DNA from: Rhodospirillales bacterium
GTDB taxonomy: Bacteria; Pseudomonadota; Alphaproteobacteria; Rhodospirillales; Rhodospirillaceae
Direction: 5' to 3'
DNA length: 64,000 bases
Assembly: GCA_028278135.1 (NCBI GenBank)
Contig: JANQEW010000014.1
Coordinates: 1 to 64,000 of the forward strand
Below, piece by piece: positions 10,213 to 19,278 of the stretch (position 1 is the first letter of the stretch; every line of letters begins with the position of its first letter). The notes below the pieces were generated by a model that saw only the letters and a program-made list of their open reading frames with translations, searched no databases and had not been told where the DNA came from. The position numbers and the translations under genes were made by a program.

Positions 10213-11424
10213 TCACCTCCGTTGCGGTAGACCCTTATACAGAGCCAGAGTCTGCTCAGCAACACGGTGCCAAGAATAGTTGGCTTCAACTCTCTTGCGT
10301 CCCGCCACAGCCATTCCCGCGCGGAGCTCTGCATTGAGCACCACCTTATTGATAGCATCTGCAAGATCAGCCCCGAATCTCTCAGGATAGACCGGATCGT
10401 ATGGCACAGTGGACGACAGATTCGGTTCTACTAAGAATCCTGTGACTCCATCTACCACGACCTCGGCAATTCCTCCGACCTTACTGCCGACCACAGGGGT
10501 ACTACAAGCCATCGCTTCAATGTTAATGATACCAAACGGTTCATAGATGGATGGACAGCAAAATACAGCAGCCTGTGAATACAGGGCTATGGTTGTCTGC
10601 CTGCTGACCATTTCTGGGATCCAAACAACACCGGGTCTCTGCGTTCTCAGAGCGTCCACCATAGACTCGAGTTCTTTCTGTAGCGCAGGGGTATCGGATT
10701 CCCCCGCACACAGCACCACTTGGATAGATAAATCAATTTTAGGCAATGAACGTAGAAGATAATACAATCCTTTCTGTCGAGTCATACGACCTACAAATAA
10801 GACATATGGTCTTGATGGATCAATCCCATATTTGCTCAGGACTGCTTTGTCAGGGGTATACCTGTATTCCTCTGTGTTAACCCCATTGGGGATAACATGT
10901 ATCTTTTTCTCATCTACATTGAAGAGACGTACAATATCCTCCTTCGTGCTTTTTGAAACAGCAATAATCGCTTCCGCCATCTCAAGGGCTGTCCTTTCCA
11001 CCCAACACGACAAGTCGTACCCGCGGCCTATCTGTTCCTGCTTCCACGGCCGCAGAGGCTCTAGCGAGTGGACGGTCACCACCAGTGGGATGCCATACAA
11101 TAGCCTCGCTAGGAGGCCACCGAAGTGCGTATACCAGGTGTGGCAGTGAACCACATCCGCTTCGATTCCTTGGCCATTAAAGCGCAGACACGTCTCAAAC
11201 GCGCGTAATGGAGAAAGCAGTTCCTGCGGGCAACCCTGGAACAACGTGCCGTCTACCTTAGACCCTCTGACGACGAGCTGCCCGGCCGTGAAGGCATGAT
11301 CATGGAAACTGCGCACTTCAACAGGCGTTAACTGAGAGAGTTCGCGTGAGAGGTATTCAACATGCACACCAGCCCCGCCATAAATGTGGGGTGGGTATTC
11401 ATTTGTTAGCAAAAGTACGCGCAT
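10213..11424 (-). CDS. GT4 glycosyltransferase of the actinobacterial-type glycogen synthase (GlgM-like) group
   Basis: A GT-B fold sugar-nucleotide transferase. The N-terminus MRVLLLTNEYPPHIYGGAG and the following VHVEYLSREL are typical of the 'glycogen synthase, Corynebacterium family' (GT4). Later blocks include HCHTWYTHFGG, VLFVGRMTRQKG and the nucleotide-binding EPFGIINIEAMACSTPVVG. In actinobacteria relatives form alpha-1,4-glucan or maltose-1-phosphate from ADP-glucose. AAGGA just before the ATG at 11424 favours that start over the ATG at 11439. It has 403 residues and stands apart from the true GT5 glgA at 42959. Substrate is inferred from family only. Confidence 0.82.
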   Translation of the reverse strand: MRVLLLTNEYPPHIYGGAGVHVEYLSRELSQLTPVEVRSFHDHAFTAGQLVVRGSKVDGTLFQGCPQELLSPLRAFETCLRFNGQGIEADVVHCHTWYTHFGGLLARLLYGIPLVVTVHSLEPLRPWKQEQIGRGYDLSCWVERTALEMAEAIIAVSKSTKEDIVRLFNVDEKKIHVIPNGVNTEEYRYTPDKAVLSKYGIDPSRPYVLFVGRMTRQKGLYYLLRSLPKIDLSIQVVLCAGESDTPALQKELESMVDALRTQRPGVVWIPEMVSRQTTIALYSQAAVFCCPSIYEPFGIINIEAMACSTPVVGSKVGGIAEVVVDGVTGFLVEPNLSSTVPYDPVYPERFGADLADAINKVVLNAELRAGMAVAGRKRVEANYSWHRVAEQTLALYKGLPQRR

Positions 11425-11475
11425 CGTTCCTTTTCCCATGGCAAGTCAGGTATTTTAGTCCCTGAAAGGAAGACA

Positions 11476-12264
11476 TTATTCCGTACGAGTCCGCCACAGC
11501 AATGAAGCGCCGAATAGGCTGATCGTTACCGCAACTATTGTGGGACCAGAAGGCGTATCCGTCAAAAAAGAGAGCCCCAGCCCCCCTGTGACGGCGACAG
11601 CACCAATCGCGGCAGAAAGGCCGGCCATAGTTTCCGGCGTACAGACAAAACGACGGGCTGTTGCAGCTGGCACAACTAAAAGTGCAGTAATGAGCAGCAT
11701 GCCGACCACCTTCATGACGACAGCGATGTAAAAAGCAAGAAGTAGCATGTAAGCTGCCTGCACAATCACCACTGGCCTCCCCTCCACTCTTGCCAGTTCC
11801 TCATGCACCGTAGACGATAAGAGGGGCTGCCAGAGTCCTAGGAGGACGATGAGAGTTAGGGCCCCGCTGATGTAAATCCATGCGAGATCCAATGATGAAA
11901 CGGCGAGGATATCACCGAACAGATAGCCCATCAAATCAACACGTACCGTTCCTAGAAAAGACAGGATGACCATCCCGAGAGCGAGGGCGCCATGAGCGAG
12001 AATGCCGAGGAGGGTATCGTCGGCGAGCAGCTTCTGCCGCCGTAGTAATAATAGCAGGCCCGCAAGGCCAACGCAGACGCCGATCACACTTGTAGTGATA
12101 TCAACATGAAGTAGCAGAGCTATCGCAACGCCGAGCAGTGCTGAGTGGGACACAGCATTGCCGAAGTAAGCCATACGGCGCCATACAACAAAGGCTCCCA
12201 GTGGACCAGCCGCGATGGAGACGCCAAATCCCGCTATGGCGGCGTGTAGGATGAAGTCATCCAT
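11476..12264 (-). CDS. znuB: Zinc ABC transporter permease ZnuB
   Basis: Membrane channel of the high-affinity zinc importer, ABC-3 family. The 262-residue protein is almost entirely hydrophobic helices, with the family blocks GPLGAFVVWRRMAYFG, SHSALLGVA and VVKVVGMLLITALLVVPAATA-like (seen as VVMKVVGMLLITALLV). Its ATG lies inside the znuC stop (ATGGATGA, 8-bp overlap), a sign of translational coupling. A frame extension to 12345 is read through znuC and is not needed. Confidence 0.92.
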   Translation of the reverse strand: MDDFILHAAIAGFGVSIAAGPLGAFVVWRRMAYFGNAVSHSALLGVAIALLLHVDITTSVIGVCVGLAGLLLLLRRQKLLADDTLLGILAHGALALGMVILSFLGTVRVDLMGYLFGDILAVSSLDLAWIYISGALTLIVLLGLWQPLLSSTVHEELARVEGRPVVIVQAAYMLLLAFYIAVVMKVVGMLLITALLVVPAATARRFVCTPETMAGLSAAIGAVAVTGGLGLSFLTDTPSGPTIVAVTISLFGASLLWRTRTE

Positions 12265-13036
12265 GGATGGAACCGTTTCCCTCTGGAGGGACTTGCTGTG
12301 TGATGTGTAGAGAATACTTAGAATTGTGCTCTCTATGAGAGTCATCCTTTATCATTTTCCACTCGTCCTCTCGCCCGAAAAGAGCGATATATTCTGGCTG
12401 TTTTTTTACTAAAGCAGGTGTCCCTGTGCAGCACACATGCCGATTCAGACAGATGACATGATCCGTGGCCCCCATGACGAGATGCAGGTCATGGGAGACA
12501 AGCAGGACGCCATAGCCATGCTGATCACGTAATCTACCAATCAGCGTATAAAGCTCTCCCTGTCCTCCGACGTCCACGCTTTGCGCCGGTTCGTCTAGAA
12601 CAAGTAGGTCGGGATCGCCCAGCAAAGCGCGCGCTAGCAAGACGCGTTGCATCTCACCACCAGAGAGTCTCTGCATAGGTTTATCCAAAAGACGTGTAAT
12701 GGCAAGTTCCTCCAGCACTTGCCCAACCCGACGTCTCTCAGGGACGAGACCAAGAAATCGCTGTACGGTCAGTGGCAGTGTTGGATCAACGTGCAAGCGT
12801 TGCGGAACGTAACCAATCCGCAAGCCTGCCCGTCTTCTGACAACACCAGCGTTAGCGGCTGTCAAGCCTAGGAGAACCCTAAGCAGGGTAGTCTTCCCTG
12901 CCCCGTTAGGCCCGATGACTGTAACGACACGGCCGGCCTGCACGACGATATCAACTTTTTCAAGCACGACCGTACGGCCAAAGCGGACCATGAGGCCGTA
13001 CCCCTCTAGCAGTATCAGGGGGAGTCGTTCCAACAT
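12257..13036 (-). CDS. znuC: Zinc ABC transporter ATP-binding protein ZnuC
   Basis: Energises zinc import through ZnuB. It has Walker A GPNGAGKTTLL, the signature LSGGEMQRVLLARALL, Walker B DLLVLDEPAQSVD and the switch histidine in LLVSHDLHLVMG. A C-terminal tail with several His residues follows. Length is 259 residues. It shares an 8-bp overlap with znuB and is divergent from znuA across a gap of about 310 bp, the common znuA/znuCB arrangement. Confidence 0.93.
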   Translation of the reverse strand: MLERLPLILLEGYGLMVRFGRTVVLEKVDIVVQAGRVVTVIGPNGAGKTTLLRVLLGLTAANAGVVRRRAGLRIGYVPQRLHVDPTLPLTVQRFLGLVPERRRVGQVLEELAITRLLDKPMQRLSGGEMQRVLLARALLGDPDLLVLDEPAQSVDVGGQGELYTLIGRLRDQHGYGVLLVSHDLHLVMGATDHVICLNRHVCCTGTPALVKKQPEYIALFGREDEWKMIKDDSHREHNSKYSLHITQQVPPEGNGSIHG

Positions 13037-13187
13037 CCTTTGTACCCCAATGACCCCAATAACCCAGTTTTCATCAAATTCTCTTACTCTGCTTTCTCTC
13101 AGAACGCTATTGTCTAAGCTCCTGACTCAGGATTGCTGAAGTTCCGATGCGATTCCCAAATCATTAGAAAATTATTAGTTTTACAAT

Positions 13188-13203
13188 CAAACATTATAAC
13201 GCC
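13188..13203. promoter_or_regulatory. Possible Zur-like operator between znuC and znuA
   Basis: The minus strand reads GCGTTATAATGTTTG, sharing GTTATAAT with known Zur boxes of znu promoters. It lies in the AT-rich part of the divergent znuC/znuA gap, where such a site is expected. The dyad is incomplete, so this is suggestive only. Apart from this, the 13037-13347 gap holds nothing I can name. Confidence 0.35.
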
Positions 13204-13347
13204 TGGGTGGGGAGGGCGAGGCGGCGCACGCGCACGAACATTGTGTTGTTGTGCGGCGGTTCAAACACATCCAAAAATTTCGCTCTTGCCGTCACACAGC
13301 TTTGCATTATAGCTTACTTGGATGGGGAGAGGAGTGGAGGAAGGGCA

Positions 13348-14451
13348 ATGAAACACGGAGCCGGGGATAGCATCACGAGCATGGGACCCGTGAGCGTCTC
13401 TGTTGTACGAAAACTTTTTCGCCGGTTGTCAAAAAGCTGGCACGTTTTTGTTATAGTGATTGCTTGCTCTGTTTTTCCTTTATCAGTTGTAGCAGAAACT
13501 TCTCCGCAAGTAGTGGTTAGTATTGCCCCGATTCAGGCGCTTGTGGCCGGTGTCATGGCGGGCGCAGGTGAACCTAGACTGCTAGTGCCCGGCGGAACCT
13601 CACCGCATGTCTACGCCTTGCGCCCATCGGATGCCTTCGCTTTAAGCGCAGCGCAGGTGGTTGTACTGATCGATCCGACATTTGAAACTTTCTTGAGCAA
13701 ACCTCTTGCAACGTTAGCAACAGGCCAGGCGCGCGTGGTGCATGTCGCTGATATTCCTGGTATGCGGAAATATCCCGCTCGTGATTCGTGGCTGGTGAAC
13801 GAGCAAGCGACAGAGCCTGCTAGCGAAGGGGGCAGAAGCGACTCGCATGCTCATCTCGTGCAGCATGTCCATGGCAGAAAGGGGGCATTCGATCCTCATT
13901 TATGGCTTGATCCAGAGAATGCCCGTCACATTGTGACAGCAGTCGCGGGTGTCCTGGCAGAAGTCGATCCTGTTCACACAGCCACCTACCATCGCAATGC
14001 GAGAATGATCGATCGAGATCTCATTGCCTTGGACGAGGCCTTACGCCGTGAACTCGCCCCTGTCACACGACAACCATTTATAGTTTTTCACGATGCGTAT
14101 CAGTATCTCGAGGTCCACTATGGACTCAACGCTGTTGGCGCGGCAACAGTGACCCCGGAAAGAGCCCCTGGGATTCGTCGTTTATCCGCGCTGCGGGAAC
14201 GGATAAGAACACTGGGCGTCGTCTGTGTTTTCCATGAACCGCAGTTTCCACCAAAAATCCTAGAAACAATCGTTGCGGGTACAAACGTTCGTGTAGGGAT
14301 GCTCGATCCACTCGGTTCACCTGGCCAGTATGCGGATTATGTTAAAATGATGAAGGCTAACGCCCGTGCTCTGCGAGCCTGCCTCGCGCCTGAACTGGCA
14401 CAGGAGACGGAGACAGCGGATGATCAGAAGGGGTCAACCGGTCAACCATAG
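13348..14451 (+). CDS. znuA: Zinc ABC transporter substrate-binding protein ZnuA
   Basis: Periplasmic zinc receptor for ZnuBC. The ATG at 13348 has GGAGGAAGGG upstream. A basic region and hydrophobic VFVIVIACSVFPLSVV form the signal, cleaved near AET. Metal-binding candidates are the His in GGTSPHVYAL, the His in DPHLWLDPENA, the His in VFHDAYQY and the Asp in MLDPLG. A His-rich loop (HAHLVQHVH) lies between, typical of zinc rather than manganese receptors. The mature part is of normal size (367-residue precursor). hisI follows 18 bp later. Confidence 0.93.
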   Translation: MKHGAGDSITSMGPVSVSVVRKLFRRLSKSWHVFVIVIACSVFPLSVVAETSPQVVVSIAPIQALVAGVMAGAGEPRLLVPGGTSPHVYALRPSDAFALSAAQVVVLIDPTFETFLSKPLATLATGQARVVHVADIPGMRKYPARDSWLVNEQATEPASEGGRSDSHAHLVQHVHGRKGAFDPHLWLDPENARHIVTAVAGVLAEVDPVHTATYHRNARMIDRDLIALDEALRRELAPVTRQPFIVFHDAYQYLEVHYGLNAVGAATVTPERAPGIRRLSALRERIRTLGVVCVFHEPQFPPKILETIVAGTNVRVGMLDPLGSPGQYADYVKMMKANARALRACLAPELAQETETADDQKGSTGQP

Positions 14452-14469
14452 ATCAGGAAAACAGGCAAC

Positions 14470-14862
14470 ATGTCAAATCTCGCTAGCGTGCTGGACTCCA
14501 TCACATTTGACGATAGCGGTCTGGTGCCCGCCATTGCCCAGCAGCATGATGGTGGTGAGGTGCTGATGATGGCGTGGATGAACCGTGAGGCAGTGGTAGA
14601 AACACTTACTTTAGGTCGTGTATGTTACTGGTCACGCTCTCGTCAGAGGCTCTGGCGTAAGGGTGAGGAATCTGGACAGATTCAGGTCCTGAAAGAGTTT
14701 CTTATAGATTGTGATGGCGATACAATACTGCTACTTGTAGATCAAAAAGGTGTTGCTTGTCATACAGGAAGACGTAGTTGCTTCTATCGTGCAGCTCTTG
14801 ATAGTACATTTATTACAATCGCAGGAGTCCTGCAAGACCCGGCTGGGCTGTACGGGCAGTAG
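14470..14862 (+). CDS. hisI: Phosphoribosyl-AMP cyclohydrolase
   Basis: Third step of histidine synthesis: opens the adenine ring of phosphoribosyl-AMP. The short (130-residue) stand-alone form lacks a HisE domain. Diagnostic blocks are VLMMAWMNREAV, YWSRSRQRLWRKGE, the Mg site DCDGD, and the zinc-binding CHTGRRSCFYR. A weak ribosome site (AGGAAAACAGGC) precedes the ATG. It sits directly behind znuA rather than with hisG/hisD, so the his genes are dispersed here. Confidence 0.95.
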   Translation: MSNLASVLDSITFDDSGLVPAIAQQHDGGEVLMMAWMNREAVVETLTLGRVCYWSRSRQRLWRKGEESGQIQVLKEFLIDCDGDTILLLVDQKGVACHTGRRSCFYRAALDSTFITIAGVLQDPAGLYGQ

Positions 14863-14878
14863 CAGTTGGTGGTGGAGG

Positions 14879-14954
14879 TGGTGGAGCTGAGGGGAATCGA
14901 ACCCCTGGCCTCTACAATGCCATTGTAGCGCTCTCCCGACTGAGCTACAGCCCC
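14879..14954 (-). tRNA. tRNA-Ala (GGC)
   Basis: Full cloverleaf on the minus strand: acceptor GGGGCTG/CAGCTCC with one G-U pair, D arm GCTC/GAGC, anticodon stem CTACA/TGTAG with loop ATGGCAT (anticodon GGC), T arm AGGGG-TTCGATT-CCCCT, and an encoded CCA end. Its position beside the FYDLN-acid gene and aroA is standard in alphaproteobacteria. Confidence 0.97.
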
Positions 14955-15094
14955 TCCCTGTATGGAGCCGAGCCTATCTGGATTTTTATTCGACAGTCAA
15001 GAAAAGTCTCCCCCCAAGAGAAAGACTCCACAACTCCACAAAGACAACGACTCCACAACTTCTGAACAACTTCTGAAAGATGCAAATGCAAACG

Positions 15095-15496
15095 TCACGA
15101 TCCTAAGCGTTCCATGACCTCGGCCATATCGTCATCATCTGCACCTAAATCAGATGCGTCTTCCATAAGGGGATTCCCTGTCTCTTCATCATCAGCGTCT
15201 CTGAGCGCCTCTTCATCCCCTTCAGATTTTATCTCCCCATTGATGGGAGGAATAGTAACTATTGTTTGTTTTTTTATGTGTGAATTCATTTCATAGTCTT
15301 TGTCTTTAATTGTTTTAGTTGATACAGACTTTGCTACTTTTTTAGTAGCATTTTGTCGCTGCGCACGGAATGATGCCTCGGGTGCGATGAAGCTGCTGTT
15401 GCACCTAGGGCAACGGATTGGATTGCGTTGCAGGTCGTAAAAATGGGCATCGCAATTCAAGCAGGTTCTCTTGGTACCCCACTCTGGTTTCGCCAC
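15095..15496 (-). CDS. FYDLN-acid domain zinc-ribbon protein (TIGR02300 family)
   Basis: A small protein characteristic of alphaproteobacteria; function unknown. It begins (V/M)AKPEWGTKRTC and carries two C-x2-C pairs (CLNC near residue 14 and CPRC near 30) around FYDL, a zinc ribbon. The C-terminal half is strongly acidic low-complexity sequence (DDEET, GADDDDMAE). The start is a GTG at 15496 with GGAGG 9 bp upstream, giving 133 residues; the open frame to 15664 lacks family similarity. It is divergent from aroA and lies beside tRNA-Ala. Confidence 0.92.
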   Translation of the reverse strand: MAKPEWGTKRTCLNCDAHFYDLQRNPIRCPRCNSSFIAPEASFRAQRQNATKKVAKSVSTKTIKDKDYEMNSHIKKQTIVTIPPINGEIKSEGDEEALRDADDEETGNPLMEDASDLGADDDDMAEVMERLGS

Positions 15497-15676
15497 CCGT
15501 CTTTCCTCCCATGAATGTCCGGCCACGGCCATGTGGCATGTTCTGTTTGATCTGTCAAAAGGTAAAGCGAACCATCTGGTCGGAAAGTACACACCGCCCA
15601 TTCCAGACCGTGCGACCTCTCGTGCCACAGAAAGGGGTCTTTCGTGCAATCCTGAGCCAACCACAGGAGTCCAGAC

Positions 15677-17029
15677 TTGACTACATCCCTGACTTCTTCA
15701 CAGGTTCATCATTTGAGTGGCACTTTGCGTGTACCGGGTGACAAGTCGATCTCACACAGAGCCCTGATGATAGGGACATTGGCCATAGGGGAAACCATGA
15801 TCACTGGCTTGCTTGAGAGCGCGGACGTCTTTCGCACAGTCACAGCGATGCGGGCTTTAGGGGCGGATGTGACACGTGTGGCACCGACATGCTGGCGTTT
15901 ATACGGGCGTGGCATTGGTGGTCTGGCAGAACCCGTTGATGTTCTTGATATGGGCAACGCTGGTACAGGTGTCAGACTCCTGATAGGTCTCCTGGCCACC
16001 CATCCTTTGACCTGCGTACTGACAGGTGATGCGAGTCTGCGGACACGCCCTATGCAACGGGTGATAGAACCTTTGCACCGCATCGGTGCTCTTTTTATGG
16101 CTCGTGCGAACGGCTATTTACCACTCGCCATGTCTGGCACGACAGCTCCTATTCCCATCGTCCATATGCTGGAAGTCGCTTCGGCACAGGTGAAATCGGC
16201 TTTACTCTTCGCTGGTCTCAACATTCCGGGCACCACGACGATCATTGAACCTCTACCAACCCGCGACCACACTGAACGGATGCTGCAAGGCTTTGGTGCC
16301 ACAGTTGTGACAGATCACCAAGCGGGGGAACGGACCATTATTCTCACTGGCCAGCCTGAAATAAGCGGGAGGAGGATAGTAGTTCCGGCTGACCCTTCTT
16401 CGGCAGCTTTTCTGACTGTTGCAGCCCTACTGGTCCCTGGCGCAAGAGTGACTCTTGTCGGTGTTGGTACGAATCCTCTACGCTCTGGGCTCTATGACAC
16501 TCTGTTGGAAATGGGAGCGCCGGTAGAAAAGCACAATGCTCGACTCAGCAGTGATGAGCCAGTCGCGGACATTGTGGTCAGTCATGGACCGCTGACGGGC
16601 GTGAATGTCCCCGCAACCAGAGTGCCGAGCATGATCGATGAATATCCTATTCTTGCCATCGCGGCGGCTTGTGCGAACGGAACAACTAAATTACATGGTT
16701 TAGTTGAATTACGGGTTAAGGAAAGCGATCGCCTGACCGCCGTTGCTCGAGGTCTCTCTGCATGCGGGAGTCGTGTTGCTGTACAGGGCGATACCCTTAT
16801 CATCCATGGGAACGGTCGCCCGCCGCTTGGCGGGGCCCGTGTGAACGCCGCTTTCGACCACCGTATCGCCATGGCTTTCCTCGTCTTGGGAATGGTCACG
16901 CAGGAACCGGTGACCGTAGAGGGTGCTGAGGCTGCTATTGCCACTAGCTTTCCCAATTTCGTCCCTCTGATGAACAAAGCTGGGGCCCGTATCTTTCGAG
17001 AAGATCGAGAAGAGAGTCTGTCCCCATAA
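15677..17029 (+). CDS. aroA: 3-phosphoshikimate 1-carboxyvinyltransferase (EPSP synthase)
   Basis: Sixth step of the shikimate pathway, joining PEP to shikimate-3-phosphate. Sequence blocks are PGDKSISHRALMIGTL, GNAGTGVRLLIGLL, GDASLRTRPMQR, SAQVKSALLFAGLN, TRDHTERMLQGFGA, DEYPILAIAAA, RVKESDRL and DHRIAMAF. It resembles the class II (CP4-like) enzymes, but the PEP-site loop reads GNAGT as in class I enzymes, not the GNAAT of the CP4 protein. Start is TTG with AGGAGT 8 bp upstream. 450 residues. In relatives cmk and rpsA follow directly; here they lie 11 kb away. Confidence 0.95.
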   Translation: MTTSLTSSQVHHLSGTLRVPGDKSISHRALMIGTLAIGETMITGLLESADVFRTVTAMRALGADVTRVAPTCWRLYGRGIGGLAEPVDVLDMGNAGTGVRLLIGLLATHPLTCVLTGDASLRTRPMQRVIEPLHRIGALFMARANGYLPLAMSGTTAPIPIVHMLEVASAQVKSALLFAGLNIPGTTTIIEPLPTRDHTERMLQGFGATVVTDHQAGERTIILTGQPEISGRRIVVPADPSSAAFLTVAALLVPGARVTLVGVGTNPLRSGLYDTLLEMGAPVEKHNARLSSDEPVADIVVSHGPLTGVNVPATRVPSMIDEYPILAIAAACANGTTKLHGLVELRVKESDRLTAVARGLSACGSRVAVQGDTLIIHGNGRPPLGGARVNAAFDHRIAMAFLVLGMVTQEPVTVEGAEAAIATSFPNFVPLMNKAGARIFREDREESLSP

Positions 17030-17192
17030 CGCTCTTGCCACTGTTGCCGCTCATGCCGCTCAAGGCGTACTGCCATACGCTATCACTGGTCTCCAGTCGG
17101 CTGGATGAGGGCTTGGAGAGCGTGGGCCTGAGAGAGGACACTTTCGTCATGAATCGGGCTCTGACTGCTCAACAGAAAATAGAGTTCTCCGG

Positions 17193-19268
17193 ATGTCAGA
17201 TATGACTAGGAAATATTCCGCCTCTGTCTGTCCGCACGACTGTCCAGGCACGTGTGCGCTGGTGGTAGAACAGCTGGCAAACAGTCGAGTCGGGCGTATC
17301 CGTGGCGCCGCCCATCACCCTTATACAGAGGGCATCATTTGTGGCAAGGTAGCGCGCTATGCAGAGCGTCTCTATCATCCTGATAGGATTCTCACACCGT
17401 TGCGACGTATTGGAAAAAAAGGTTTAGCTTTATTCGAGCATATAGGGTGGGATGATGCTTTAAGCATAGTGGCAGATGCTTTCAATCGTGTCCAAAAACG
17501 TTTTGGACGAGATACTTTGTGGCCATATTCTTACGGCGGGACCATGGGATTGGTACAACGGGGCGCAATCCATCGTTTGCGCCATCTGGCTGGCGGCTCG
17601 CATCAAAAGGCCACGATCTGTGCGACCATTGGGCGTGCAGGCTGGTTAGCTGGTGTTGGGGCTCAGATCGGTCCTGATCCGCGCGAGATGCATGACTCGG
17701 ATTTGATCATCTTCTGGGGGATGAATCCTATCGTCACTCAGATCAATGCTTGGTCGCATGCCATGAAAGCTCGGAAGCTGAGAAATGCTATGATCGTAGT
17801 CATTGATCCCTATCGGACGGCCAGTGCTGAGGGCGCCGATCATCACTTGCCTCTGCGGCCAGGGACAGATGGTGCCCTTGCTTGTGCTGTGATGCATATT
17901 CTCTTCCGCGACGGGTTCGCAGATCATGAGTACCTAGCCCGCTACACAGATGTGCCTGAGGCCCTCGAACGCCATGTCGCAGCACGTTCACCAGCATGGG
18001 CCGCCGCTATCACCGGTCTGACTCCTGAAGTCATTGAATCTTTTGCCGCATTGTATGGCGGCACGCCACGCAGTTTTATTCGCTTTGGCTATGGCATGAC
18101 GCGATCCCGCAATGGCGCGGTAGCGCTGCATGCTGCTTCCTGCCTTCCAGCAGTGACGGGAGCATGGCGTCATCGTGGAGGAGGGGCACTCTTATCTACC
18201 TCAGATCATTTCCGTATCGATACCACTCTGATAGAGGCCAAGGATGCCCATGATCCCACAGTACGCACCTTAGATATGTCACAGATCGGCAGAGTGCTGA
18301 TAGGCGATGAAAATGTTCTTGTTAATAAACAACCTGTTAAAGCTATGCTCGTTTCAAGTTCTAATCCTGCTGTAACTGCCCCAGAAAGTGCGCTAGTTCA
18401 TAAAGGATTATCGCGTGATGATCTTTTTTTGTGCGTTCACGAACAATTCATGACTGACACGGCCAGATTCGCTGATGTGGTTCTACCGGCGACCACATTT
18501 CTGGAGCATGACGATCTGTACACGTCCTATGGCCATACATTTCTACAAGTGTCCAGGGCCGTCATCAAGCCCCTTGGTGAGGCGCGTAGCAATCATGATG
18601 TTATCAACGCTCTCATGCAACTTTTGGGCAGTGACCATGCGAGCATTGCCTTAGATGCCTGGAGCACAGTTGAGAGAGTCCTGGCTGATTCCGGTCTGCC
18701 ATCTGCCACAGCACTGCAAACACAAGGCTGGCTCGATTGCGCTAAACCATTTGCAGAACAGCATTTTCTTACAGGGTTTCCCCAGTCCGATGGGCTGTTC
18801 CACTTCTCGCCCGCATGGACCATCGAGACCTCTGAGACGTCCCATTTACCTGATTTGCCAGACCATCTTCCTCTTATCGAAGAGGCCGATGCAGCACACC
18901 CCTTCCGTCTCATCACGGCACCGTCACGCCACTTTCTCAATTCGACCTTTGCCGAATCACCCACTGCAAGGCGACACCATGTTCGGCCAACAGTTCTGAT
19001 TCACCCTGAAGACGGCAGAGCGACGGGCATTACAGATGGTGCTGTCATCCACATCGGGAATCGACGTGGAATAGTCACTCTGCACGCACGATTCTTTATG
19101 GGGGTACCACGCAAAGTGGTAATAGTAGAAAGCATATGGCCTACCAATGATTTTCTTGACTGTTCTGGTATTAATACCTTGACAGGCGCTGATTCTGTCC
19201 CTCCGGCAGGCGGAGCGGCTTTTCATGATACAGCGGTATGGCTACGCCCGGCCGCCCTGCCTGAATGA
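17193..19268 (+). CDS. Molybdopterin oxidoreductase, DMSO-reductase superfamily
   Basis: A molybdoenzyme catalytic subunit of 691 residues. The N-terminal [4Fe-4S] motif is C13-x3-C17-x3-C21 (CPHDCPGTC) with Cys50, followed by KVARYAERLYHPDRIL. Cofactor-binding blocks include FWGMNPIVTQ, VIDPYRTASAEGADHHLPLRPGTD and VVLPATTFLEHDD, and the C-terminal molydop-binding domain carries HFLNSTF. There is no twin-arginine signal, so it should be cytoplasmic. Substrate unknown; no partner subunit gene is adjacent. It sits between aroA and mipZ, where relatives have cmk. The moaC and moeA genes here can supply its cofactor. Confidence 0.85.
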   Translation: MSDMTRKYSASVCPHDCPGTCALVVEQLANSRVGRIRGAAHHPYTEGIICGKVARYAERLYHPDRILTPLRRIGKKGLALFEHIGWDDALSIVADAFNRVQKRFGRDTLWPYSYGGTMGLVQRGAIHRLRHLAGGSHQKATICATIGRAGWLAGVGAQIGPDPREMHDSDLIIFWGMNPIVTQINAWSHAMKARKLRNAMIVVIDPYRTASAEGADHHLPLRPGTDGALACAVMHILFRDGFADHEYLARYTDVPEALERHVAARSPAWAAAITGLTPEVIESFAALYGGTPRSFIRFGYGMTRSRNGAVALHAASCLPAVTGAWRHRGGGALLSTSDHFRIDTTLIEAKDAHDPTVRTLDMSQIGRVLIGDENVLVNKQPVKAMLVSSSNPAVTAPESALVHKGLSRDDLFLCVHEQFMTDTARFADVVLPATTFLEHDDLYTSYGHTFLQVSRAVIKPLGEARSNHDVINALMQLLGSDHASIALDAWSTVERVLADSGLPSATALQTQGWLDCAKPFAEQHFLTGFPQSDGLFHFSPAWTIETSETSHLPDLPDHLPLIEEADAAHPFRLITAPSRHFLNSTFAESPTARRHHVRPTVLIHPEDGRATGITDGAVIHIGNRRGIVTLHARFFMGVPRKVVIVESIWPTNDFLDCSGINTLTGADSVPPAGGAAFHDTAVWLRPAALPE

Positions 19269-19278
19269 AGGAAAGTCC

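Noticed and set aside
10213-11424. Assignment of the GT4 enzyme as glgA
   Set aside because: The sequence lacks the GT5 start KTGGLADV and instead has the GT4 pattern; the true glgA is at 42959.
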